The notes under the pieces are model-generated. The model made no database searches, had not been told where the DNA came from, and saw only the letters and a program-made list of their open reading frames with translations. A stretch of 64,000 nucleotides of DNA from Natronospira proteinivora (GTDB lineage Bacteria > Pseudomonadota > Gammaproteobacteria > Natronospirales > Natronospiraceae): assembly GCF_024170465.1 (NCBI RefSeq), contig NZ_JALJYF010000001.1:1302001-1366000 (forward strand), written 5' to 3'. Of this stretch, positions 51,179 through 59,752 are shown in pieces. Both the position numbers and the translations under genes were made by a program. The first letter of the stretch is position 1. Every line of letters begins with the position of its first letter.

Positions 51179-52327
51179 ATGCAAGCCCGACAGCTATTGC
51201 TCACCGCTGCCAGCATGACGCTGGCATTAAGCCTCGCACCGTTGACCCTCACTGCTGACGAACGCCTCAAACATGACGGCGAATTCATGGTGGACGGAAT
51301 GATCTTTGGTATGCCGGAAGCACGGGTGTTCGAGGAAGACTACGATGGCCCGCCGGTGGTAGGCGAAACCATGACTGCCCTCCCCCACCTGGCACCCTTG
51401 ACCCATGAAGGCAACAAAACCCATGAGGTCCGGCTGGACACCTTCGCCCAGAAAATCGAAGTGGCGAATGGCAAGACATTCAATGCCTGGACGTTCGGCG
51501 GCACGGTCCCTGGGCCGACCCTCCATGTGCGCGAAGGAGATCGTGTGGTCTTCACCATGAAGAACCGCTCCGACGAAATGGTCAGCGTCACCGAGCCGGT
51601 GCCGGGGGGAAGCCCCTTTTTCAGCCAGCTTAATGAGAACAACTATCTCAAGACGGAGCCGGCGGTGAGCCCCATGCCACACTCCATGGATTTCCACAGC
51701 GGAACCGTGGCCGCCGATGACAAATGGCGCACCATCCCGCCCGGCCAAAGTATCGAATTCGAGTGGGTGGCCAACTATCCCGGCGTCTTCATGTACCACT
51801 GCGGCACGCCCAGTGTCTTGATGCACACCGCCATGGGCCAGTACGGGGCCGTGGTGGTTTCCCCCAAGGAAGGCTATGACACCGATGATCAGGTGGACCG
51901 GGAGTACGTGATTGTTCAGTCGGAGTACTACCTGCGCAAACACGGTGATGAATACCGCTATGACCATACGGCGGCCATGAACCGCAATCCCAGCCAGGTG
52001 GTATTCAACGGCCATGTGAACGCCCTGAATAGTGAGCCCCTGCGGGCCAATGCCGGCGAGCGGGTTCGGCTCTATCTCATGAACGCCGGTCCCAATGACA
52101 CCTCCAGCTTCCATGTCATTGGCGCCATCTTCGACCGGGTCTGGTACGAGGGCAACCGCGAAAACGAATGGCGCGGCATGCAAACCGTCCTGCTGGGTGC
52201 AAGCAACAGTGCCGTGGTGGAATTCATCGTGCCCGAGGAAGGCAGTTACAAGCTGGTGGACCACGAGTTTGCCGACGCTGAACGCGGCGCTGCGGGCACT
52301 CTCATTGCCGGCCCACGCCGCCAGTAA
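51179..52327 (+). CDS. nirK: Copper-containing nitrite reductase NirK (unusual type 1 copper site)
   Basis: 382 residues from ATG 51179, which follows AGAGGAG; signal peptide at residues 1-25. Copper ligands follow NirK: type 1 H168, C208 and H216; type 2 H173, H207 and H362; catalytic D171 and H312. At the type 1 axial position, five residues after H216, Gln221 replaces the usual Met, while a Met is at 219. About 25 extra residues (VSVTEPVPGGSPFFSQLNEN and following) lie before the MPHSMDFH motif. The second cupredoxin (FHVIGAIFDRVWYEG) is AniA-like. It reduces nitrite to NO in the periplasm. First gene of nirK-nirV-SCO. Confidence 0.93.
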   Translation: MQARQLLLTAASMTLALSLAPLTLTADERLKHDGEFMVDGMIFGMPEARVFEEDYDGPPVVGETMTALPHLAPLTHEGNKTHEVRLDTFAQKIEVANGKTFNAWTFGGTVPGPTLHVREGDRVVFTMKNRSDEMVSVTEPVPGGSPFFSQLNENNYLKTEPAVSPMPHSMDFHSGTVAADDKWRTIPPGQSIEFEWVANYPGVFMYHCGTPSVLMHTAMGQYGAVVVSPKEGYDTDDQVDREYVIVQSEYYLRKHGDEYRYDHTAAMNRNPSQVVFNGHVNALNSEPLRANAGERVRLYLMNAGPNDTSSFHVIGAIFDRVWYEGNRENEWRGMQTVLLGASNSAVVEFIVPEEGSYKLVDHEFADAERGAAGTLIAGPRRQ

Positions 52328-52349
52328 GACCCAGAAAAGGAGCACCGTC

Positions 52350-53138
52350 ATGCGCACCACCCGACTGGCAAGCCTCAGCACCGCCCTGATTGTTTGCATA
52401 AGTAGCCAGGCGGGTATCTCGAGTGATCGAGCGGTGCGCATTGACGGCGGCACCTTCATCCAGCCGGTATTGCTGGATGAGAACCAACGGACGCTGGAAA
52501 TGGAAAGCTTCTACCTCGACCGTGCCCAGGTCAGCAACAGTGATTTCCTGGACTTCATTCAGCAATACCCAAACTGGCGGCGGGACCAGGCTCCAGGATT
52601 ATTCCGGGATGCGGACTACCTGAAACACTGGCCCGAACCCGATGCCCTGGGAGACGGGGTAGCGGGTGCTGACCGTCCCCTGACCCGGGTGTCCTGGTAC
52701 GCGGCAAGGGCCTATTGCCAGGCCCAGGGAGGACGACTCCCCAGCATGGATGAATGGGAATACGCCTCCGCCAGACAGCGAACCCTGACGGGGCAAAGTG
52801 ATGATGACTACGCCGATGCCCTGTTCGCCTGGTACAGCAATCCGGGCGCCGAGACCCTGGCTGCGGTCGGCCAGGGAGAGGCCGGACCTCTGGGCGTCCA
52901 TGATCTCCACGGGCTGGTGCTGGAATGGGTGGAGGATTTTGAACTGCTGCTCACCATGGGTGACCAGACCGACCTGCTGAATGGGTCCTGCGGCGACACC
53001 GCCCGAATGATGCCGGAGTTTGATGCCGCCCATTACGCCACTTTTCTGCGCTATCAGTCACGCAGCAACTACAGCCCCCGCACCACCACCACAACCCTGG
53101 GCTTTCGTTGTGCCTACGACCCGGAGGATATGAAATGA
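52350..53138 (+). CDS. nirV: NirV-like formylglycine-generating-enzyme-fold protein
   Basis: 262 residues from ATG 52350 after AAAGGAG; signal peptide at the start. It has the FGE/SUMF1 fold: IDGGTFIQPV, SFYLDRAQVSNSDFLDFIQQY, SWYAARAYCQAQGGRLPSMDEWEYA and a closing RTTTTTLGFRCAYD. NirV of other denitrifiers lies downstream of nirK in the same way. Its role is unclear, perhaps in NirK assembly. Its stop overlaps the SCO start by four bases. Confidence 0.87.
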   Translation: MRTTRLASLSTALIVCISSQAGISSDRAVRIDGGTFIQPVLLDENQRTLEMESFYLDRAQVSNSDFLDFIQQYPNWRRDQAPGLFRDADYLKHWPEPDALGDGVAGADRPLTRVSWYAARAYCQAQGGRLPSMDEWEYASARQRTLTGQSDDDYADALFAWYSNPGAETLAAVGQGEAGPLGVHDLHGLVLEWVEDFELLLTMGDQTDLLNGSCGDTARMMPEFDAAHYATFLRYQSRSNYSPRTTTTTLGFRCAYDPEDMK

Positions 53139-53764
53139 ATACTTACAAAGCAGTGCTGCTCTCGATTCTCCTTGCTCTACTGCTGATGAGTAGCGGCAAG
53201 GTATTCAGCGAGTGTGACCATGAACATCACCAAGAGCATACACCCCTGGAAGCTACCGAGCTGACCCATGACGACTCTCTGTTCCACCTGTCGGCAGAAT
53301 GGACCAACCACCGGGGTGAGACACTGACGCTGGCTGATTTCAGCGGCCACCCCATGATCATCACCATGATATACGGTAACTGCGAGACCGCCTGCCCCAT
53401 TCTGGTCCACGATGCCCACCGCACCGAGCGTGCCCTGCCCGAGCATCTGCAAGCGCAGGTCAAGGTGCTGGTGGTGAGCTTCGATGAGCAGCGCGACACC
53501 CCCGACGCACTGGCCAGCTACGCCGACCAGCGAGACCTGGACCAGGATCACTGGCATTTCCTGCATGGCGAGGCCGCGGATATCCGTACCCTGGCCAGCC
53601 TGCTGGGCATCCGCTACCGGGCCAACCAGGATGGCAGCTTCGATCACAGCAATGTGGTCGCCGTGCTGGATGGTAACGGACAGATTGCCCACCGTACCGA
53701 GGGTTTGGTTCGCCCGGTGGACGCCGCAGTGGCCGCCCTTAGACAGCAGACCCAAAAACCCTGA
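53135..53764 (+). CDS. SCO1/SenC family copper chaperone
   Basis: 209 residues from ATG 53135 (overlap ATGA with nirV, GGAGG upstream). Signal peptide, then thioredoxin fold with copper-binding Cys83-ETA-Cys87 (GNCETACPIL) and the conserved His in DHSNVVAV. SCO proteins deliver copper to cupredoxin sites, in cytochrome oxidase and likely here in NirK. Its tail (residues 24-36) is His-rich (CDHEHHQEH), suited to metal capture. Confidence 0.93.
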   Translation: MNTYKAVLLSILLALLLMSSGKVFSECDHEHHQEHTPLEATELTHDDSLFHLSAEWTNHRGETLTLADFSGHPMIITMIYGNCETACPILVHDAHRTERALPEHLQAQVKVLVVSFDEQRDTPDALASYADQRDLDQDHWHFLHGEAADIRTLASLLGIRYRANQDGSFDHSNVVAVLDGNGQIAHRTEGLVRPVDAAVAALRQQTQKP

Positions 53765-53781
53765 TGACGACCCCTTAAAAC

Positions 53782-53795
53782 TTGATCACCATCAA
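53782..53795. promoter_or_regulatory. Fnr/Dnr box of norZ
   Basis: TTGATCACCATCAA: perfect consensus. Centred near 53788; transcription would begin near 53830 with a -10-like CAAAAT at 53819-53824. Confidence 0.85.
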
Positions 53796-53821
53796 GGTTC
53801 AGGGGCCCTTTGACACCTCAA

Positions 53822-53832
53822 AATATGCATTC
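53822..53832. promoter_or_regulatory. NsrR half-site of norZ
   Basis: AATATGCATTC matches the NsrR half-site at ten of eleven positions, where N is free; the other half is poor. It covers the -10 region and the predicted start, as at nirK. Confidence 0.55.
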
Positions 53833-53932
53833 TTTTTACCTGTTAATAAAAACCATTCATCCACATGCCCCCTTCCCGACCACGCCGGCCGCCGGATGGG
53901 GCAACACACAGCTCATGTAGGAGAAAGTAATT

Positions 53933-56230
53933 ATGAGCTCCATCAAGAAGCTCTGGTGGTTCCTCGGCATCCTCTTTGTCGCGTCTTTCGGGACGCTGCT
54001 CCTGATCGGGGGTGAAATCTATCGAGAAGCCCCGCCCATGCCGGATCAAGTGGTGGCCGAAGATGGCCGCGTGGTATTTGATCGGGATCATATCCAGCAG
54101 GGTCGCCAGGTCTGGCAGACCATGGGGGGCCAGCAGCTAGGCTCCATTTGGGGCCACGGTGCCTATTTGGCACCGGACTGGACCGCCGACTGGCTGCACC
54201 GGGAAATCACTGTGCTGTTGGACACATGGGCGGAGCGGGATCACCGCCAGGACTTCAGCGCGCTCTCCTCGGAGCAGCAGGCAGCCTTGAAGGCCCGTCT
54301 CAAGGACACCCTTAGAACCAATACCTGGGACGAAGCGAGCGGGACCATCACGGTCTCCAATGACCGGGCCGATGCCATCGCCCACGTCTCACAGCATTAT
54401 GTGGATCTGTTCGGTGATGCCGAAGCCCTCTCGGAACTGCGGGAGAAGCAGGCCATTCCGGAAAACCCAGTGCCGGACCTGGAGCGCCGGGAACTGGTTC
54501 CGGGATTTTTCTTCTGGACGGCCTGGGCCGCTGCGGCTGAACGCCCCGGCAAGGACATTACCTATACCAACAACTGGCCCCATGAACCCCGCATCGACAA
54601 TCGGCCCAGTACCGCCAATGCCATGTGGTCGATTGCCAGTGTGATTCTGCTGCTGGCTGCCATCGGGGCCATGGTCTGGTACTACGCCGCCTCCCGCAAG
54701 GAAGAAGAGCTGCCCACGCCGCCTGAAAAGGACCCCTTGCGCAAGATGCAGAAGACGCCTTCCATGAAGGCCACCCACAAGTTCTTCTATACGGTCATTG
54801 CTCTGTTCATGGCTCAGATCGGCCTGGGTATTCTCACCGCTCACTATGCCGTGGAAGGCCAGGGTTTGTTCGGCTTCCCGCTGGCTGATTATCTCCCCTA
54901 TGCGGTGACCCGGACCTGGCACACCCAGATTGCCATCTTCTGGATTGCCACCGCCTGGCTGGCCACGGGACTCTATATTGCACCGGCCATTTCCGGTCAT
55001 GAACCCCGCTTCCAGAAGCTGGGTGTCAATGTGCTCTACTTCGCCTTGCTCTTCGTGGTGGTGGGTTCATTGATGGGCGAATGGTTCGGTGTCCAACAAA
55101 AGCTGGGCCTGGACGCCAACTTCTGGTTCGGTCACCAGGGCTGGGAATACGTGGACCTGGGCCGCTTCTGGCAGATCCTGCTGTTTATTGGACTGGTGTT
55201 CTGGCTGGTGCTGGTGGCCCGTGCCCTGTGGCCGGCCCTGAAGGAAAAAAGCCAACGCCAGCCGCTGGTGATGCTGCTGTTCCTGTCCACGGTGGCCATC
55301 GGCCTGCTGTATGGTGCCGCCTTCTTCTGGGGCAAGCACACCCACCTGTCCATGATCACCTACTGGCGCTGGTGGATCGTCCATCTGTGGGTGGAAGGCT
55401 TCTTCGAGGTCTTTGCCACCGCCGTGATCGCCCTGATCTTCACCAAGCTGGGACTGATCCGAGCCAAGCTGGCGGCGGCCGCTGTCCTGCTGGCCACGGT
55501 GGTTTTCCTCTTCGGGGGCATTCTCGGGACCCTGCACCACCTCTACTTCTCGGGAACCCCCACGGCGGTTTTGGCCATCGGGGCCATGTTCTCGGCACTG
55601 GAAGTGGTGCCGCTGGTGCTCATCGGCTACGAGGCCTATGAGAACTATCACATGAGCAAACGGACCGACTGGATGGAACGTTACAAGTGGCCGGTCTATT
55701 GCTTCGTGGCGGTCGCGTTCTGGAACATGGTGGGCGCTGGTCTGCTGGGCTTTCTCATCAATCCGCCCCTGTCGCTCTACTTCCTGCAGGCACTTAACAC
55801 CACCGCCGCCCACGCTCACGGTGCCCTGTTCGGTGTCTACGGCATGCTCGGGATCGGTCTGATGCTGTTCTGCCTGCAAAGCGCCAATCAGCGGCTGCGC
55901 TGGAACAACCGCATCATGGCGCCGGCTTTCTGGACGCTCAATATCGGCCTGGCCATGATGGTGTTCATGTCGCTACTGCCGGCCGGTGTCTATCAGGCCT
56001 ACCACAGCATTACCACTGGCTTCTGGTATGCCCGCTCCGAGGAAATCGTGCGCGGGCCCATCATGGAAGCCCTGGTCTGGCTGCGGGTGCCCGGTGATAT
56101 CGTTTTCGCCATCGGTGCCTTCCTGCTGGCCTGGGCGGTCTACCAGGCCTGGAAGACCAGCCGTGGCCCGGAACCGGTAGGCGTTCCCCTCGAAACCAGT
56201 GAAACCGCGGAGGCTGATACACGCTTTTGA
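53933..56230 (+). CDS. norZ: Quinol-dependent nitric oxide reductase (qNor)
   Basis: 765 residues; ATG 53933 follows TAGGAG. The N-terminal 240 residues form the qNor extension, equal to NorC without haem c (GGQQLGSIWGHGAYLAPDW). The rest is the NorB-like 12-helix body: haem ligands in HTQIAIFWIATAWLATGLY and later AHAHGALFGVYGMLGI, and the FeB-site region HLWVEGFFEVFATAVIALIF with the conserved Glu. It reduces NO to N2O with quinol in the membrane and removes the NO made by NirK. It is controlled by the Fnr box and NsrR half-site upstream and ends at a strong two-way terminator. Confidence 0.96.
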   Translation: MSSIKKLWWFLGILFVASFGTLLLIGGEIYREAPPMPDQVVAEDGRVVFDRDHIQQGRQVWQTMGGQQLGSIWGHGAYLAPDWTADWLHREITVLLDTWAERDHRQDFSALSSEQQAALKARLKDTLRTNTWDEASGTITVSNDRADAIAHVSQHYVDLFGDAEALSELREKQAIPENPVPDLERRELVPGFFFWTAWAAAAERPGKDITYTNNWPHEPRIDNRPSTANAMWSIASVILLLAAIGAMVWYYAASRKEEELPTPPEKDPLRKMQKTPSMKATHKFFYTVIALFMAQIGLGILTAHYAVEGQGLFGFPLADYLPYAVTRTWHTQIAIFWIATAWLATGLYIAPAISGHEPRFQKLGVNVLYFALLFVVVGSLMGEWFGVQQKLGLDANFWFGHQGWEYVDLGRFWQILLFIGLVFWLVLVARALWPALKEKSQRQPLVMLLFLSTVAIGLLYGAAFFWGKHTHLSMITYWRWWIVHLWVEGFFEVFATAVIALIFTKLGLIRAKLAAAAVLLATVVFLFGGILGTLHHLYFSGTPTAVLAIGAMFSALEVVPLVLIGYEAYENYHMSKRTDWMERYKWPVYCFVAVAFWNMVGAGLLGFLINPPLSLYFLQALNTTAAHAHGALFGVYGMLGIGLMLFCLQSANQRLRWNNRIMAPAFWTLNIGLAMMVFMSLLPAGVYQAYHSITTGFWYARSEEIVRGPIMEALVWLRVPGDIVFAIGAFLLAWAVYQAWKTSRGPEPVGVPLETSETAEADTRF

Positions 56231-56250
56231 GGCATCACTGAACCAGCAAC

Positions 56251-56280
56251 AAAAGGGCCCCTCTCCGGGGCCCTTTTCTT
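56251..56280. terminator. Bidirectional rho-independent terminator
   Basis: AAAAGGGCCCC (56251-56261), loop TCTCC, GGGGCCCTTTT (56267-56277), CTT. A- and T-rich arms allow it to act for norZ and for nsrR on the other strand. Confidence 0.9.
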
Positions 56281-56347
56281 ATGCCAGCCATTTCACGGCA
56301 GCCCGTCGAGGTAAGCTCAGTAATCGGAAACGGAAGCTGGCCAGCGA

Positions 56348-56782
56348 TCAACTGAGATCCAAGAGGCGGGCCACCTGGGCTCGATTGCCCATGAGATCCG
56401 CCAGGGTGTAGCCGTCCAGGACATTGAGAAAGGCCTGTAGGGCCTCGTTAAGCACGCCGGCCAGGCGGCAGCCTGGTGCAATACGACACCGCCCGGTCCC
56501 ACCGGGAAAGCACTCGGCAATAGCGAAGTCTTCCTCGGTGGCCCTGGCCACGGCCCCGAGATTGATTTCCGATTCCGGGCAAGCCAGTCGAATACCCCCG
56601 CCCTTGCCCCGCAGGGAATGAAGAAAACCCGCCCGGGTCAGCCCCTGAACCACCTTCATCAAATGATTTCGGGAAATATCGTAGCGTTCGGCGATCTCGC
56701 CGATGGTGGCCAGGCGGTTATCCTGGGCGGCCAGATAGATCAGTACCCGGTAAGCGTAATCCGTATGGCGCGTGAGATGCAT
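56348..56782 (-). CDS. nsrR: NsrR, NO-sensing Rrf2 repressor
   Basis: 144 residues of Rrf2 fold: N-terminal winged helix (LTRHTDYAYRVLIYLAAQ, then TIGEIAERYDISRNHLMKVV) and three cysteines Cys91, Cys99 and Cys105 in CFPGGTGRCRIAPGC that hold the iron-sulfur cluster. The spacing is close to E. coli NsrR. NO destroys the cluster and releases DNA. Its target sites are seen before nirK and norZ. It is downstream of fnr on the same strand, 65 bp away. Confidence 0.93.
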   Translation of the reverse strand: MHLTRHTDYAYRVLIYLAAQDNRLATIGEIAERYDISRNHLMKVVQGLTRAGFLHSLRGKGGGIRLACPESEINLGAVARATEEDFAIAECFPGGTGRCRIAPGCRLAGVLNEALQAFLNVLDGYTLADLMGNRAQVARLLDLS

Positions 56783-56847
56783 GCCCGGCTCCTTAAGCGG
56801 TAATCCATAGGCATTTTACCCCTTGAACCAAAGCAAGCCCATTGTTT

Positions 56848-57591
56848 TCAGCCCCTGGCTGCCTCCCTTTCCAGAGAAGCCTGATCGAGAATGGTGACTT
56901 CGCGCCGATGCAGATAGATAATCCGACTCTGGATCATTCCTCGTAACATGCGACTGACCGTCTCGGGCGCCATGCGCAGGTAATTGGCCATGTCCCGACG
57001 GGGCATGGGCAGATTGAAATGGTCTTTATCCGCACCCCGCTGGGCCAACCGTTTACTCATGCGAAGCAGAAAAGCCGATATCCTGGCACCCGCCGGACGC
57101 TCCAGATCTCGATCCCATTGCAGGGCCAACTCGCGACTCATGATGCGGAGCAGCTGGTGATGAATGTGCGGCACCCGTTCGGCCAGGCGTTCCAATTCCA
57201 TCAAATCGAAACGACAAACCAGAGAAGTCCCAAGGGACATGACACTGACCCCATGAACCCCCGGATCGATGGCTTCCAGACCAATCAGGTCGCCGGGCAG
57301 ATGGAAACCGAAAACCTGCTCATGCCCACCCCGGGAGGCCCGGAAACTCTTGAGGCAACCAGCACGGATGGCATAAATACCCGAAAGGACATCGCTCTGG
57401 TGGAACAGAGCCTGCCCATCTTTCAGGGAACGACTGCCCCGCATAGCCAGTTCCAGATCATCCAGTCCCTGGCCGGCCTCTGCCCCGGGCAGGCAGTGTT
57501 CTCGCTGATGGCAGACCTTGCAGGCGCAGGCACCGGGGTCAAGCGGAAAATGCGTTACCCCCTGGCGCTTCGATCTAGGTTGCGCTTCCAT
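56848..57591 (-). CDS. fnr: Fnr/Anr oxygen-sensing regulator
   Basis: 247 residues. Cys24, Cys27, Cys33 and Cys126 have exactly the spacing of the four 4Fe-4S ligands in E. coli FNR (20, 23, 29, 122). The C-terminal helix-turn-helix has the MPRRDMANYLRMAPETVSRMLRG pattern; E in APETVSR and the following Ser-Arg give TTGAT specificity. It binds the boxes upstream of moaA, nirK and norZ. Together with dnr and nsrR it controls the whole denitrification block. Anr and Fnr names are equivalent here. Confidence 0.93.
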   Translation of the reverse strand: MEAQPRSKRQGVTHFPLDPGACACKVCHQREHCLPGAEAGQGLDDLELAMRGSRSLKDGQALFHQSDVLSGIYAIRAGCLKSFRASRGGHEQVFGFHLPGDLIGLEAIDPGVHGVSVMSLGTSLVCRFDLMELERLAERVPHIHHQLLRIMSRELALQWDRDLERPAGARISAFLLRMSKRLAQRGADKDHFNLPMPRRDMANYLRMAPETVSRMLRGMIQSRIIYLHRREVTILDQASLEREAARG

Positions 57592-57742
57592 GGCGTCAAC
57601 TCCTAGTGGGGGAAATGAATTGGCACCTACTCAAGCTAGCTTTTATCTCCCAAATAGCAAGGTGGCGGCTCACGATGGATTCACCTGGCCATCTCCTTGG
57701 GGTATGGTTCAGCGCTGAATCAAATAAGAGGTTTCCGCCGCC

Positions 57743-59752
57743 ATGCTGTCCATCCTGTCCAAGCTACTCATCGCCCTCCTGCTGGTCCTGGCCGTAAGTG
57801 GCGCCCTGGCCGACGACAAGCCCGACGGCCTTACCCCCGAGGATTATTACGATTTTCAGTTCATCAGTGATCCGCAAATGGCCCCGGATGGCGGAAAAGT
57901 GGCCTTTGTGCGAGCCACGGTGAGCGATGACCGCGAGTCCCGGGAATCGGCCATCTGGCTGGTGGGCACGGATGGCGAGACCGAACCCCGCCGTTTTACC
58001 CGGGGCGATTCCGACAGCCAGCCCCGCTGGTCGCCGGATGGCCAATCCCTGGCCTTTGTTTCCGGCCGGGATGATTCCACCCAGCTATACGTGATGCCGG
58101 TGGATGGCGGCGAGGCCCAGGCGGTCACCGAGATTGAGCAGGGCAGCATTGCCGGCTTCGAATGGCTGCCCGGGGGCGAGGGCTTTCTGCTCACCCTGAA
58201 CCTGGACCCGGCGGTGGACGACCCCACTCAGGAGAAGGAAGAGGACGAGACCCCGGAAGCGGATGTCACCCTTATTGATCGGGCCGTCTACAAAACCGAA
58301 TCCGCCGGTCTTTTGGACGACAGCCGCCTTGGGCTTTGGCGCCTGGACCGGGAGAGTGGTGAGCTGGACGCACTGCTGCAGCCCAGCGACTGGCAGGTAC
58401 ACAATGCTCGGGTTTCCCCCGATGGCGAGGTGGTGGCCTTTAATGCCGACCGGGACGGCGGGGAGTTTGACGGCGACTTCAACCAGGACCTCTACCTGCT
58501 GACCCTGGAGGACGGGGATGTCCGCCGCCTGGACACCCCTGAGGGGCGTTCCGAGATGGCTGCCTTCTCACCGGATGGTCGCGATCTGATCTTCCACCAT
58601 CACAATGACCGCTATGAACCCACCCAGATTCATCGCCTGGATATTGCCAGCGGGGATCGGGCGCAATGGCATGACGGGATGGATTTAAGCGTCGGCAATC
58701 TGCTCTGGGCCGGGGATCAGCCCCATTTTCAAGCCGACTACCGGGGCAGCCGCCCGATCTTCCATCTGTCTGATGAGGGCAATGACTGGCGCATGCTGCT
58801 GGGCGAGGCGGCCAGCATCAGCGGCCTGAGCCTGAGCGAAGACGGCCGACGCATGGCCTACACCCTGGAAGACGAGGTCAGCCTGGCCGAGGTCTATGTG
58901 GCCGATGGCGACGGCGATAACCCGCGGCGCCTGACCCGTTTCAACGATGAACTGCTGGCCGAGCGGAGCCTGTTGCCCCTGGAGCGCTTCGAGTTCAGCA
59001 CCGATGGCGATTTCAAGCTGGATGGCTTCCTGCTCCGGCCGGTGGGTTTTGAAGCAGGTCAGCGCTACCCGGTGATCCTCAACATCAAAGGGGGCCCGGG
59101 CGGCATGTGGGGCCACCAGTGGTTCCATGAAAAGCAGATGATGGCCGCGAAGGGGTATGCGGTGATCTTCACCAATTACCGGGGCAGCAGCGGTTACGGC
59201 CATGCCTTCTCAGACGCGGTGCGCCTGGACTACGGCGGGGTGGATTTCCGGGACAATATGCAGCTCGTGGACGAAGCCCTGGCCCGCCATGACTGGATGG
59301 ACGAGGACCGTCTGTATGTCACCGGCGGCAGTCACGGCGGCTTTCTCACCAACTGGATCACCACCCAGACGGATCGCTTCCGGGCGGCGGTGACCCAGCG
59401 CAGCGTGGCCAGCTGGCTCTCGGAAGCCGGCACCCAGGCCTTCCCGCCCAAGTTCATGGCCGCCGAATTCGGCGGCAACCTGTGGGAGAACTTCGATTAC
59501 TACTGGAGCCGCTCTCCGCTCAGATACGCCGATCAGGTCACCACCCCCACCTACATCATTCACAGCGACCAGGACCAGATCACACCCATCGGCCAGGGGC
59601 AGGAGTGGTATTACGCCCTGCTGAACAATGAGGTGGAAACCGGCATGGCCATTTTCCACGGCGAGGGCCATGGCCTGTCCCGAGCCGGCAAGCCGGTGAA
59701 TCTGGTCAAGCGGCTGCAACTGATTCTGGACTGGTTTGAGCGCTACGAATAA
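57743..59752 (+). CDS. S9 family (acylaminoacyl/prolyl oligopeptidase-type) serine peptidase
   Basis: 669 residues with a signal peptide (LSILSKLLIALLLVLAVSGA). The N-terminal half is a WD40-like propeller (repeats such as DGQSLAFVSGRDDSTQLYVMP). The C-terminal hydrolase domain has Ser530 in GGSHGG, Asp611 in HSDQDQITP and His643 in GEGHGLSR: the catalytic triad. It cleaves peptides in the periplasm. It overlaps hrpB by 17 bases at its 3' end. Confidence 0.94.
   Translation: MLSILSKLLIALLLVLAVSGALADDKPDGLTPEDYYDFQFISDPQMAPDGGKVAFVRATVSDDRESRESAIWLVGTDGETEPRRFTRGDSDSQPRWSPDGQSLAFVSGRDDSTQLYVMPVDGGEAQAVTEIEQGSIAGFEWLPGGEGFLLTLNLDPAVDDPTQEKEEDETPEADVTLIDRAVYKTESAGLLDDSRLGLWRLDRESGELDALLQPSDWQVHNARVSPDGEVVAFNADRDGGEFDGDFNQDLYLLTLEDGDVRRLDTPEGRSEMAAFSPDGRDLIFHHHNDRYEPTQIHRLDIASGDRAQWHDGMDLSVGNLLWAGDQPHFQADYRGSRPIFHLSDEGNDWRMLLGEAASISGLSLSEDGRRMAYTLEDEVSLAEVYVADGDGDNPRRLTRFNDELLAERSLLPLERFEFSTDGDFKLDGFLLRPVGFEAGQRYPVILNIKGGPGGMWGHQWFHEKQMMAAKGYAVIFTNYRGSSGYGHAFSDAVRLDYGGVDFRDNMQLVDEALARHDWMDEDRLYVTGGSHGGFLTNWITTQTDRFRAAVTQRSVASWLSEAGTQAFPPKFMAAEFGGNLWENFDYYWSRSPLRYADQVTTPTYIIHSDQDQITPIGQGQEWYYALLNNEVETGMAIFHGEGHGLSRAGKPVNLVKRLQLILDWFERYE

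Noticed and set aside
51227-52459. A 410-codon antisense frame across nirK and the start of nirV
   Set aside because: nirK has all ligand motifs on the plus strand; the antisense frame has no ribosome site or known domain.
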